Part shown: piece by piece, positions 14,501-28,000 of the stretch
How positions within the stretch are numbered: the first letter of the stretch is position 1
Layout: each line of letters opens with the position of its first letter
Source: Tetrahymena thermophila SB210
Taxonomy: Eukaryota; Ciliophora; Oligohymenophorea; Hymenostomatida; Tetrahymenidae
NCBI RefSeq assembly: GCF_000189635.1
Contig: NW_002476188.1
Coordinates: forward strand, 558,001 to 622,000
Length of the DNA: 64,000 nt
Direction of reading: 5' to 3'
Notes under the pieces: model-generated
Told to the model about the DNA's origin: nothing
Databases searched by the model: none
Seen by the model: only the letters and a program-made list of their open reading frames with translations
Position numbers and translations under genes: made by a program

Positions 14501-16924
14501 TTATATTTCATATTAAGCATATAAAGTTGCCATAGAAAAATGTTCTAATGCTTGAAAAAAATGATCCTGAGATAAAAGTATACTGCCAATATTGTTATGT
14601 ATGATCCCTAAGGCATAGCTATTTTTAAATTATTTAAAAAACTCTATCTTTTTATATAATCTTAAAAGTGTATCACTTTTATTTTTACTGAAAAAATTTT
14701 CAGAAGTTTATATCAGCACTTAAAATATTTGTTCAAAACTCTTAAAAAGAAGAAATGTTTCCTTTGATAGAAACTTATCTTCTGAATTCAGTTGAAAATT
14801 ATTATAAATGTTAAACAAATCCTATGATTTTATTTCCTCGAGCATTTATTTTAATATTTTAGTTAGATGATCAATCGGTATTTCTAGTAATTAGTTTAGC
14901 CTGTAAGTGTAAAAGATTGTAGCTAGAATAGCAAAGACAAAAAATACTAGAAGAGACACAGTTAGGCAAGTAATATACAAATTGAATTTCTATAAGAGCT
15001 CATTAGCCTATGCTCTTAAGTCTTCATCAGAGAGAAAATTTATCTAAAGATATAACATTTCTAATCTGAATTCTTAAGTTTAAGGAAATTTAACACCTTT
15101 AAATCTAGGTATCTTATCTATTAAGAGAATTGGATTTAAAATTACAGTATAGTTTTTATCATTTTTTACATATTGTTATTATGTTATTAAGTTTAACTAA
15201 GTATCTATTAGCTATTATAGATTTGTTTGATTAAATTTTAAATAAACCCATTAAGTATAATTTTAGATTATAGTATCATTTAAAATCTAAGCCTGTTAGA
15301 TATTTGAGTTTTTTGAAAGTTCTATATCGCTAAAATATTAAATAGTATTTTGCTTTCCAACCTACTAAGAATTATATACTATTGACTAAGTTCTAGGCTC
15401 AATTAAATAAGACTGCTTAGTTTAATTAATAAAGTTTTGAAAGTAGATTTAAAACTTGTCTAAATAAAGAGGCACACATGAAACCATGTATATGCTATCT
15501 TATTATAAAGTGGCATTATAGTTTCTTAATGGTTAGCATATACCAGAAGAAAGTGCATGGTTATTGTTAATAGAACTATAGAATGGAGATAAAGCATAGA
15601 GGGAAGATTGTTGCAACCCTAATTTATACCAAGACAAACACCTAACGTCTACATTATATTTTCCTTTTGTACAATTAGCTGGTGAAGAATATCTAAAAGT
15701 TGTGTTTTAACCACTAGAATAATATAAGCCATCAGCTGAGAACCCTGAAACAATTTTATCAATTTTTAAATACAAAAAATTATCTTAATCCTAATTATCG
15801 AATACATACTAATATGCTCTAGAAAGAAAATTTCCATGTGATATATTTTATATTACGTTCTAACCAACAGGAGACAATTATTTTACATTCGTGATATTTT
15901 ATTAAAACCTTTTTTTTTAAAAAAAAAAATTAAAATATTTAAAAATAAATATTAAAAAAAGATAAAATATTTTTTTAATATTAAGATTGATTTTTTAAAT
16001 TAACAATTTAATTTTAAAATTGTAACAAAATTATTATGTGGGCAATCTTTTATTTGAAATTAAATTTTATAAATAGTAAATTCAATTTAGTAAGTAAGAA
16101 AAATAATCTTAATTAATTTAGTTAAAATTCTTTGACAAATGTCTAATGTAATTAAATAGGAGATGACTGTAATAATTTAGATGTAAAAACTTAATTATCA
16201 ATTTCATTAATAAATCCTATTTATTTTCATATTTTAAACAATTTTATTAAATGAGTTTTAAAAGTATTCTAAACCTAAACAAGCAAGTCTGCATTTTAAT
16301 ATTTTAAAACTTCTTTTTTTATCCATCCAATTCTGATAAGTGTAAAAAATAACTCTTGTAAGTATTTATCAATAATAAAAATTAATTCGTATAATAAATA
16401 ATTCTAGTTTATCGAAAAAATAAAAAAAATCAATAAAAAATGATGATAAACTTCTATATTCAATATATTCAAAAGAAATAATGTTTTAAAATAAAAAAAA
16501 CTAATGTATAAATAATAATTTTAGTATTTTGATGTATTTACCATATATTTGTAGAATGCTAATTTTTCAAAAATACTTATGTGATACTTGGATCTTCTTT
16601 ATTGTCATATAATAATTCCATATTTAGGTTACTAAATTTAGATAAGGAGTTTGCAATTGTCAGCCCATTGATAACTCTTGATTGAAAATTATTGATAGTA
16701 TACATCATAATAGCATATTTTTATATTTCTTATTATATTTAATAATTGACGCTTACTGTAAACAGTCGAACATAGCTTAATTGTATTTCATATAATTTGT
16801 TTGCATAATCATCAATTATTTCTTTACAATAGTAGAGAGCTACATATTAACTTAAAATAGTAGCAATAAAAGATATTGTAATAGGTATAGTGGCATAAAT
16901 AATAATCGCTGTCCTGAATTTCAT
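11513..16924 (-). CDS. G3: Cache-TPR-VWA-like two-pass membrane protein
   Basis: Exon 1 is 16542-16924, the intron 15909-16541 (633 bp, longest of the array) and exon 2 11513-15908, giving 1592 residues. The first helix reads AIIIYATIPITISFIATIL. The Cache core is CTKGKYNVDVRCLSWY: the Cys pair and the final WY are kept, but the DPR of other members is DVR. The TPR motif HNNIGSILLSQDHFFQALEH lies near residue 565. The VWA-like domain starts near 1100 with FKVCFAVEDLSKN, which keeps an acidic residue and a Ser around the lost metal site, then DEIGLLFYN. The end has KKGNNFIE, VIKIFYS and the tail YIQHF. Its 5' neighbour is the possible remnant at 17900-18439. Confidence 0.88.
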
Positions 16925-17899
16925 GTTTATGCTTAAAGAATTTTAAGTATTTAGCAATTTATGAGGATTATTTCTTTTAGACTAAATATTAATGCACAAA
17001 CAAACTATTTGTTATAAAGATTACAGCAAAATTTTTTAATAATTAAATAACAATACAGATTAAAAAGAGTGAATTACATTCATTACTAAATAAATAATTC
17101 AATTTAAAAAAACATAAAAATACAATCAATCTTCCTTTACTGTTTGTATGCCTTATGGAGGTATGAATGTTATTAAAAGGTTGATGAATAAAAAAAACTT
17201 TTTATTTTGATTTATATTTATCTGATTTCCCAAAAAATACATTTGCTGAAACTTTACCAAGTATAATTCAAGTACTCACTTTTTTAAAGCCATTCGAATC
17301 CACAAATTTTAGCTAAGTAAATTGTTTGGCTGTAATCAACTAATTAAAAAATTAATTGCTTAAATATTATTTAGCTAAATATCAAACAATTATTCCATTA
17401 TAAATTACAATTTTTGCTAAAATTATTATTTCAGCTGATAAATTAGCTAATAAATGTTTATATGTTAAAAAAGAAATTTTTTTAAGTTGATATTAATTAA
17501 TAAAAATTTTTTTAGAAATGTGATTGACTTTAACAGATTATAACTTTTTACAAATTAAAATTTGTGATTATAAAGATTTATAGAAAGGATAATTAATTTC
17601 TTTATAGTAGTAGTATTTATTTAGTTCAATATTTATAAATGACGTAAATTTAACATATGTCTTATGTATTGAAAAAATAATTTTTTACAGAGGTAAATTC
17701 TCAAAATAATCAATATTTATTTATATATTACAAAAATTTGCTAAAATAAAGACTGTAACTTCTATTTTAAATAAGTAAGTAAGGTTCGATATTTTTATTA
17801 AAATAAAAAAGAAAATTATACTTTTTAAAAGAATAAGAAGTGAAAGAAATCTTAATTTATTAATTAAATACAAATTAAAATTAAAATTTCTGTAAATAT
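16925..17899. other. Spacer upstream of G3
   Basis: About 975 bp, one of the longer spacers. No frame shows the amino-acid pattern of a real protein. A minus-strand standard-code ORF at 17721-17903 is hydrophobic, K/N/I/L-rich text expected from A+T-rich DNA, and I do not accept it. The promoter of G3 must be here. Confidence 0.45.
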
Positions 17900-18439
17900 T
17901 CATAGGATATTTTAATAGAAATGTTTTGGATGTTATTATAAATCTATAAAGATCCCTATGTTTAAATAGCTCTTACTTAATTTGTTTTCTACCTCTTCTT
18001 TTTTGTTTTCAATATTTTTATTAATTGTATTAAGCTCATTATTAAGATTTATGAATTATTTTTGATATTTTACTGATAGATAATACATAAATATTTTCAT
18101 ATATTTTTTTCTATTTAATTCAATTTATACACAACTATTTAAGTTTTTATACAATTTTCTATTATAAATTTAAAAAATAAATAAAATCTTAAAATTTTTC
18201 TATTAGATTTTCATCGTCTATTTATTTTTTAGTGTATTTATTCAAATTATTCTTTTTGTTCATAACACTTTTATAGTCTCCAAATTATTATCTTATCCTT
18301 TGATTATTTTATTTTTAACAAGTTACTCTATTTAAACAACTATTTCATCTATATTAGCCAGTAATTTCAATTATTATATAGCTAAATGAATAATTAAAAC
18401 TAAGTGACTTTGATAACAACTCTTTAAAATATTCTTCAT
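17900..18439 (-). pseudogene. Possible frameshifted coiled-coil gene remnant
   Basis: Three consecutive minus-strand frames each look partly coding and run head to tail. They are 18260-18439 (contains IDEIVVQIEQLVKNKIIKG), 18120-18263 (contains DDENLIEKFQDFIYF) and 17900-18214 (contains NTINKNIENKKEEVENKLSK). Together they would be about 180 residues of Lys/Glu/Asn-rich coiled coil interrupted by two frame changes. It lies immediately after the stop of G4 and could have been a separate gene or a former tail. A+T-rich DNA easily produces K/N/I text, so this could also be chance. No intron that would restore one frame was seen. Confidence 0.3.
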
Positions 18440-18484
18440 TAATAATAGTACCTACAGTATTAATTTTAATAGAAGATAATTATT

Positions 18485-21400
18485 TCAAAAGTGCTCAACT
18501 ATAATTGTATCTGTACTTTTACAAAAGCTATCTCTATTTGACTACAGATATTTTCTAATTTTAGAAATTGAGTAAAATATTTTAATTACTTCCTGATTTT
18601 AACAATTAAGTGTCTTATTTTATAATTTTTCTAAAAAGTTATCACCACTTTTTTAAGAGAAAATAATTATTTGGAGCTTATTATTTGCCAATAATTTACA
18701 AAGTTGCTTGAAAATGTTATTATTTTTGATATCTATAAAATCTGTACAATAAATTAAAAATTTTTTGAACTTATAGCTTTTTTAGTTTTGGTTTTATAAA
18801 TATTCTGATTAAATAAGTTAATTAAATTAATTTTGTTTGAAGATACTCTGTTCAAATTAGTTTGAGTAGGCCTAAAATGTTAGGTTAAAAAATTGTAAAA
18901 TTGATTTCCTAATAGAAAGATGGAATGCAGTGTTTCTGTCTATAACTTCTTCAGCATGAGTTTATTCTTAATTATGTTAAAGACTTTAAGGGGTTAGCAG
19001 GAATTCTTTGCTCTAAAAGCTATCTAAAGATTATATTTTTTATTGCTTTTCTTCACAAAATATATATTTAGTTTCTTCTTTTTACTTGATTGGAATAAAT
19101 CTATTGGTATGTTTTTATTCATTAAACTAATTTTATTAATCATTTGCTTATTCAGTTGATTTTTTATCTTTTAAAACTTTTAAATTTAATAAATCTTTTT
19201 CACATATTTGATGATCTATTAATTCCATTTCTGATTTTGGAGAACTTAAAATATTTTAAGTTGATAAAAGATAATTCACATGTAAAAATTAATTTTATTT
19301 TTTTTACTCAGTCTATTTCACTTCGAAGGAATCACTAAGCCAATTTTCATAAAATTCTTAGCTATTTAATTCTGAAACTCCTGAAACATCTCCATTAAGT
19401 TGATTTATTTTTAATTCAGTATTTTGCTAGTTAGGTAATTTTGAATTAAATTTACTACTTTCTTTAATAAATTTATAATCTTAAATAAATATTTTGCCTA
19501 TACTTTCATTATCAAGTTGGTCAAAATTGTATAAATTTTAATTAATCGATACTTTATCTTCATTTTCTTAGCTTTATTCTAAGCATGGAGGTACCTACGA
19601 AAGTTACTAAAAACCATATTTTGATCTTTTGTTGTTTTCATGCTTATAAATTTAATCTGTGTATGATTTATTACTTATAATGCTTAATGTTTTTAAATCT
19701 AGACTTAAAAATGTAGATACAGAAAAATAATTTTGTATATCATAAATAATATAGCTCATAATTGGTTTAATAAATATGGCTTTGTTTAAATCAATATATT
19801 AGTAGATATGTTTTTGATAGCTATCAAATAAAACAATGCCTAATTGATCTTCACTTTTATTCAAAACATCGTTTACTAAATTGCTTATTAATTAAAGCTC
19901 TCTAATGTTTTACTAATCTTCTCTGATGTTATTAAAAATTACTCCTACTTTAAAAAAAAGGTCTTTGTTAAATTTGTTGTAAATCAGATCTAAATCAGGT
20001 GAACTGATGTTGCATCTGTCAAATATACTTTTTAATTTATATATAATTTTATAAGGAAAGTGGGACATTACTATGAAGTTATCTTCTAAAATAAAAGTTA
20101 AAATCTCTGCAGCCTTCTTAAAATCTTAAATTTTAATATAATATTCAGCTCTGGTGAAATTTATTTAAAGTTTCAGCTGCTCACATTAGATAAATTAGTA
20201 ATTTTTAAACTCATTAAATTGTTTCTATTCACTATTTTTTTTTCTTTTACTTTCAAAAATATATTCTAAGCTATTATTTTCTTCGTTTTAGTCCTATTTA
20301 TTTCTCTAAACACTGATGCTGATACTATTTTCTTAATTTTTCGAAGTATTATTAATCATACTTAATTGATTTGTCTCAGCTTTTAAAACTATATTTTAAG
20401 CATTATAATTGTAATTAATCGAAGCATTAGGAGATCGAATTTCATTAATGTTTAACTTATGGTTGGAATTAATGTTAAAATTTTAATCTGAATTAAAATT
20501 AAGAATTTGCTGAGAGTTTTACCTTGGAGAAAATAATTTTTTTTCATAAATCTTACTGTCATTCTGTTAGTTATTGTTAGGGATGATATGTAATTATTAT
20601 TTCCCTTTGTATTGGTATTCTTTTTAGTATTAATTTTATACTTTTTTTGATGTTGTATATGATTTAATTTATCTGTTTTCGACTTCTGAAAATTTTGATG
20701 GTAAACTACGATTTTAGTCTCTTATTTTTTAAATTTATGGAGATCGTTATTAATTGTTTTAAAATTTATAATAAGATATTCTACGTGGTTAATTTTTTTG
20801 GTTTTAATCTTTAAATTTTTTCATAAATTTTTTGAATATTTGTTGACTTTCTTTTATTATCTGCTAAGATTTATTTAACTAATTTAAATTGAAATATGTT
20901 TTTGCTAAATAGGAGTAAACACTAATTTTTTGAAAATCAGGTGAGATCATCAAATTGGATATTTTATGCAAATCTTTTAACAATTTCTTTATCTCATACC
21001 AAAAGTTATAACTTTATACGCTTTAATTATATATGGATGAGTTGTTTATATTTTTAATGGATTAGACTGCATTTTTTTTTGCTAAAGATTTTTATTTCCT
21101 TTATTAAAAATCAATTTATTCCTAAAATTAAATTATTGTGATGATATAATTCTATTTTCTATAAAATATCCTCTATAATAATTATATAACTTCATTTCGT
21201 TCTTATTCTTACTCATCTAACAATTATTAATTTGATTAATTGTTAATTTCTTCAATATTATTATTACCAGAAGGGCATTTATGGGTAGATTAATTGCATA
21301 TCGAACTGTCTTAGTTATTGTTTTTATCTGATAACCTTTTTTCTTAATAATTAGGGCAATCTCTTGTGGAACGCTACTATGAAGGATTTCTATTTGCCTA

Positions 21401-23729
21401 CATTTTTTTTAAAAATGTCTAATCTTATTTTTCACTATTTTAGTTATTGGTTTGATCTAGACTAGCTTAATTTTAGAGACTCTGAAAATGCAATTTTTAA
21501 TTCTTCTAGAAAAATGAAGTCATGAGTTCAATTGATTCTATATTCAATTTGTTCTGTTTAGAACCAATTACTTTGTCACTATAACAAAATTATCTAAGGA
21601 TATTGCAATATATTGAGTCTGGTTTACTCAAACAAAATTATTCTATCTAATATCTTGCATATATTATAGACTGAGAAAAGTGCTCAAGTGCTTAAAAATA
21701 GTGTTGCTTATTTAAAAGCAAACATCCAATATTGTTATGCGTTATACCAATTGCATGGTAATTCTAGAATTGTTAAAGAAAGTCTATTTCTTTACACAAT
21801 CTGATCAACGTTTTACTTTCATTTTCAGAGAAAAAGCTTTCAGAAGTGTAGAGTAAAATCTAAAATACTTAATAAAATGACTCATAGAGTTCCTTCGTTT
21901 CTTGTGATAGAAAAATCTCCGTCGCCCTATTTTCATACTACTGCAAAATTTATTGCATGTCACAATGTTTATTTTGTCTCTGAATTTTCTTTAAAATTGA
22001 GCAAAGATGTGAAATAGGCTATTAAACCAGGTTAAAAATTTGTAGTGCATAATAAATAGAAATAAATATTGAAATTAAGCTTAACACTAATAAAATTATG
22101 CTAACAGTCAACTATATAAGATTTTAAAGCTTTAAGAGATCTTGTGATTATTATTACAAATCTTCATTTGAAATCATATTTATTTATAAGTATGCTAAAC
22201 TCATTTATGTTCCATAAACTTTTTCTACTTCACTTATGTAATAAGGAATTCTATCTTAAATAATAATTGGATTCAAAATAACCTAATGCAAAGTACCATT
22301 TCTATTGTAGGGAATTAATTTATATTAATTAGTATAATTAAATAAATTTTAACTATCTGCATAAGGCAGCTAGTCAAGTGACCATGTGTTGTAGTTATTA
22401 TTAATAGTATCATTAAGTAGTTTTGCATCATCTTATGATTATAGAAATGTAAGCTCTAAATCAGAAAAATTATCAATTTATAATTGATCGAACGAAAAAT
22501 CCTTTTTTGAATTATAGATTATTGATTATGATCTAGGATCTATGATATAATATTATTTAGTAGATTTAACTACATTGCTAAATAAATCATCAAGTGTGGA
22601 TAGAATGACATCTAAGCACACTATATGTTTAAGCTCGTTTTTTTTAGTAGTTGAGTTGTAATGTCTAACTCTTTAACACTCTTACTGAGAAATATGGGCT
22701 TGAGGAGGAGTTATTGTTATTCTTGGTTGTAATATAGAAAACGAAAGAAATTTAGAAGCATCAAGATACCAAAGTTTACATCTAGGATCATAAATAAACT
22801 TTCCTTAGTAACACCCTGGTACGTCCACTTTACTCATAGAACTATTAAGAAAATTCATAAACATCAATCCTTCGAACTCGAATCCAAAACCCACTTAATT
22901 AAGAGGAAGATAATCTGTACTTTAACCTGGATTAAATTTATTTTCGTTTTATATAGCTCTCATCAAGGGAGTTAGTTTATACATATTTAGAATTAATTAT
23001 TAAGCCTCACTATCTAAACCATCTATAGTAGTAGAATTCTATTGATACCTATTGAAATTTATTAAAAAAATGAAAAAAATAAATATTTATTTTTGTAAAT
23101 TTTTTTATTTTAATTTTATTTATTTATTATTCTATTTCTATCCTAAACATTTTATTTAAGTAAAATAAATGTAATTCTAAAGCTATTTTATAAAATTAAT
23201 AATATCTAATAATCTATCTTAATTTTTAATTCATAGTAATATGTAAATAGAAAATTATTATAATTAAAAAAAATAGAAGAAATTAATTAATTGGGAAATT
23301 ACAAAAATAATAAATCAGTAATATTTTCTATTAATTAAACATTTACCAAGCTGTTGTATACAAATAATTTTCTCTGTATAATTTCATTAGAATAGGGTCA
23401 TCATTTTATTGGTATAAAAGGACTGGATGAACTAGAGCTCTAACATGATTCTTGTTGTAAATAACTTTCCCTTGAAAAATTTTTGTAACAAACGAGTTGA
23501 CAGCGAATAAGCAAAATGGAGCAACTTACATTTTTCTATTTAACTAAAAAGACATGATTGATGTAAATTGCTAGCTAAAGATAACTTATTAGTTAAATAA
23601 TTCCTACGTATACGATTGAATTTAGTCACGCATATAGAGCAATGCGATGTATTAGCTGATGAAAGCGCCAATAAATACAGAAATTATAGGTATACAAACT
23701 AGTAGAACTATTTATATCTTTAAAGTCAT
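18485..23729 (-). CDS. G4: Cache-TPR-VWA-like two-pass membrane protein
   Basis: Exon 1 is 23347-23729, the intron 23049-23346 (298 bp) and exon 2 18485-23048, giving 1648 residues. The signal-anchor helix is IVLLVCIPIISVFIGAFIS. The Cache core is textbook for the family: CYQGKFIYDPRCKLWY. The TPR motif HNNIGCLLLNKQHYFQALEH lies near residue 570. The VWA-like domain opens near 1156 with KVGVIFNNIRED, so the first metal-site Asp and both Ser are gone, and continues DQLGIVLFDS. A long Gln/Asn-rich insert (about 19000-19700 on the DNA) splits it from the second half, which reads LQIIIFSQKSGDNFLE and VIKIFYS. The chain ends VEHF, the one tail with Glu instead of Gln. Confidence 0.88.
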
Positions 23730-24445
23730 TTCGATAAAAAAACCTACACACTTCCTTTTCACTTTTTCTTATTTGAATATTTCAAATAAGTTATTATACA
23801 ATACTATCAAAAAAAAAGATTTTTCTTTGTTTCAATAAAATTATCATAAACATATGAAAAGAATTTTGAACCAAAAATTAAATTGATGCAAAGTCTTTCT
23901 TATATTATTTTATTTTCCCTCATTGTATTCTCAAGTAAGAAGCGACGTATAAAAAGAAAATCTAATTATAAATAAGATAGTCGAGTCTTTTTGTGGAAAT
24001 CCTTACATTCGATCTGAAAAATAAAAAGCCTATTGAATTTTTTAAAATTTGAGTTATCTTATTTTTATTAATATGTATAAAAGTAAGGTAAAAGAACAAA
24101 TCTAAAACTTTACAATTAAAGAGATAGATTAGTCATTTTTATTTTTTATTTCTAATTAGTATTTTAAAACAATTTGAATTTCTAAACTAATAAATATTTT
24201 GAAAATGAATCATTTTATCTCTTTTATATTATTTTTATCATTTTGTTATTAAGGCTAATTGATAATATGAATGAGCTGTAATGGTGCTTTTTATCTTATT
24301 GCATTATTCAATAAGAAGAATCTAAAGATGAGTTTCAGAAAAATACAAATTAAAATAAGATAGATTGAAGATAGAATTTTATAAAAAAAATTTATTAATC
24401 ACTTTTGAAAGCAAAACAAAAACTTACATTTTTAATTAAAAAGTA
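23730..24445. other. Spacer upstream of G4
   Basis: About 716 bp with no gene that I can support on either strand. It should contain the G4 promoter. It runs directly into the 180-bp tandem repeat. Confidence 0.45.
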
Positions 24446-24805
24446 ATGTATTATTTTAACTTTGAATTTATTTTCAATTATTTACAATATTTAGTTCTTA
24501 TTAATGCTTATATTTTATATCTAACAAATCAAACCTAACTTAATTATGTAAAATTTAAGTTGCTTAATAAACTAATTATTAAAAACTAAATTAGATTCTT
24601 TAAAAAGTTTTTTTAAATGAAAATTATGTATTATTTTAACTTTGAATTTATTTTCAATTATTTACAATATTTAGTTCTTATTAATGCTTATATTTTATAT
24701 CTAACAAATCAAACCTAACTTAATTATGTAAAATTTAAGTTGCTTAATAAACTAATTATTAAAAACTAAATTAGATTCTTTAAAAAGTTTTTTTAAATGA
24801 AAATT
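24446..24805. repeat. Perfect 180-bp tandem duplication
   Basis: Bases 24446-24625 and 24626-24805 are two adjacent copies with no difference that I can find. It is non-coding in all frames as far as I can tell. It lies about 220 bp past the TGA of G5, between the older part of the array and the recently duplicated G5-G7. The perfect identity in otherwise drifting sequence means the event is very recent, or is an assembly artefact. Confidence 0.95.
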
Positions 24806-25026
24806 AATTTAAAATAAATACTCAATCTATCAAATTATTTGTAAAATATTTAAAAATTTTCTACAATTTATCTAGAAAAGCAATAATTTAATTCAAACCA
24901 AAATAAAAAAATGAATACATTTTAATTAAATGCTGATAAAAAGCAAAGAAAGAAATACAAAATATTAATAAGTAAGCCAGAAAAAATTTAAATGATTTAT
25001 TAAAATAAAGTATTTCAAATTAAATT

Positions 25027-28000
25027 TCAAAAATTTTATATGTAAGTTAAGTAGGCACAGTGAAAAAACTAATCTCTTTTGAAAGATAAATACTCAGAAA
25101 TCTTTTCATGTGAATAAAAAATTTTAATTATTTCTTATCCTTTATAATAATATGTAAAATCTTAGCTTTTTTCAAGAAAGCTGCTTCCTTTTTAACCTGC
25201 AAATATCAAAATTTATACATTAAAGCTTCTCAAAATCTTACATAAACTTTAAAATAGGTAATTATCTAATATTTCTATTTTCTCAGTTTGATAAAGTATA
25301 AATTTGAGGTCATTCCTATTATTATCCATTTTTTTAAAATAAAACTTTTTAGATGAAGCAAAATTATTATTTTATTATTAATTTTTTTAGTTTTTGACTA
25401 AATAATAATAATTTTTTTCTGCAAGTCTAAATGTATAGGTGTTAAAAAACAGCTGATTTAAAGAAGTTCTTATAAAATAATGGAAATATTGATTTCTATT
25501 CGTTTCAATTATTTAAACTTCTTTTTTAGGAATCTGATATGTAACCTAATCTTAGCACTCATCATCATTTTTTAATGTTCTTAAATTCTAAAAACTTATT
25601 TAATTTTATTAAATAGAAATGGCTTTTGATAAATTATTTTATTTACTTTAAATAAATATATTTTTTTGGCAAATTGGTTGTTAAAAAGATTAAATAAAAC
25701 TAAAATCCACAGAAGAATTTTAATTTTCTTTTATGTACTTTTAAAAAGTATTTTTTTTAAAGCCAAATGAAGCATTATAATTACTTTGATTTTCCATATC
25801 TGTAAAAATCGTTTATTTATTTAAATCTGTAATTAAGTGAAACAAAGATTATTCTTTTACAAAATTTCCTTGAGTACTATCACTTTAATTTATAAATTCA
25901 TCACAAATAATGTTAAATTAATTAGATTTTTAAGATTATTAAGATGATAGATTGTTTTCTGTTGAAAATTGTTGTATTTCTTCAACTTTTTAAGAAAAAT
26001 TTACATTGATTGTCTAATCTTAGAAGTTTTTTTAGTTATTTAAGATTTAAAGTAATAATTCAATTAATAATTTATTTTTTATTAATACGAACTAATTTGC
26101 TTTTATGAGTTTGCTTAATTAGTATATTTAATTGCTTTTTAAATCAATAAATGAGAGGGAAATTTTATCATTAGATTTTATTAAAACTGTTTTAATTAAA
26201 GTTTAAAATAACTTTAACTAACTCATTAAAAACTCATTTAAATTCAAATTTTAATTATTTTAATCAATAATTTCATGTGTCCTGTTATTCATTTCAAAAT
26301 TTTCAAGAGTTATTGATTAATTTGTTTCAATGCAAAAAGCTATTTACATCGAAATATTTTAATTAAATCTGGAATTATATTCTAAGAGTGATTTGTTTTC
26401 AATTTTATGGTAATTAAAAATATAGATTAGTCTATCAACTATCCGAAAAGGCATATGAGACATAAACAACTTACTATTCTCTAATAAATTTGTAAGAATT
26501 ATAGCAGCTGTTTTATACTCTTTCCTAAATATAAGATACTCTGCATAACAAAATTTTATGAACTACCTTACTAAATCTAAAGAAGGTACTTTCAATTAAT
26601 ATGAATAATGTCTACTATAGCTTTAATTTTCAAATTCTTTTTGTAATATTTTATTAACTATTTAATTTCTTTAGCTCTGTACAGAAACTTTTTTAGTGCA
26701 ACTTAAGCTTAAATCATATTTATTGTAGTTTTTATTCGAAGGTAATATTAAGTTTTTATTGTTCTTATTATTATTTTGATCCTAGTTTTTAGGTGAAAAA
26801 AAACTCAATAATTTAGAGTTATTACTTACAAAATGAGAACTATTTGCTAATTGAAAGGTAGAATTAGTTTAACTTTAAATTGCTCTCTCAAACACACTTG
26901 TGCCAGGTGAAAATATTTTAAACTAACTATATCCTATAAATTTTTGATGTTAAGATTATTGTTTAGCTTAATCTTCAAGATAAGTTTTAGTGATATTTAA
27001 AGACTTATTTTAAATTTTTTAATTTTGTAGATAAATCATTTCTTTATATTTTTTAGTATTCACTTATTTAGAATCTAATAAAAAATTAAATTTATCTTCA
27101 ATATTTAGCTGATTAATTTATTTTCCTTCATTATTTGTAATTTGCATGGCTTCTTAAAATTTTTATTCAGCTTCGTTACATTAAAATAATCTATAACTAC
27201 TTTATGAAACTAAACATAAATGCAAAGCTTAAGCACTTTCGCTTGTAGGAAGGAAAGACTAAACTTGAATTAAATCATTTAATAGTTATCTTATTTCTGG
27301 CCAAAAATTATAACTCCATTAATCTATTTAATTCTTTTCTAAATTCTCTTAAAAAGCTATCAAACTTATTATATAGTTGTAAATACGTGATTTTAAGCTC
27401 TCTATTAACTCAAAAAACTATTTTTATTTTTCCTAATTTTCGTAATATCTATTTAATTATTGAAATTAAAAATTTTAATCATTAATTTCACTATTTAATA
27501 AAAATTTGTTTTTTTATTTTTTCTTATTTTAAAATATTTCTTTTGGAATTAGTTGTTATATAGGACTCATAGAAGTGGCTTCAGAATTTCCTTAAATATT
27601 TTCATTATTTGCTTACTATTCTAAATTGAAAGCATTGGTTTTTAAATTATTCTATGTTTCAGAAAAAGAAGGATTTTTTTTCTTGAAAGATAAATTAGAA
27701 ATTTAGGATTCTTAATTATTCATTTTTTTTAATTTTTCAGAGTTGCTTTCATTAAATTAATATAGTGAAAAGATATTCTCAAATAAATAGTTAATGTTGT
27801 TATCATTATAGAATTGCTAAATTTCATACTTAGCATACATGATAGCTAGTGAAAAATGCTCTAAAGCTTAGAAATAATGCTATTAATTCAGTAAAATATT
27901 TCCTATGTTATTATGAATGATTCCAACAGCTGATTTGTTTTCAAACTTTCTAAAAAAATTTACTTTTTTACTTAATTCTAATAAAGTTTATCCTTAATTA

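Noticed and set aside
17721..17903. Minus-strand ORF of 60 codons overlapping the TGA of the coiled-coil remnant
   Set aside because: Its F/I/L/N/K-rich text is what A+T-rich DNA gives by chance. It has no paralog and no motif.
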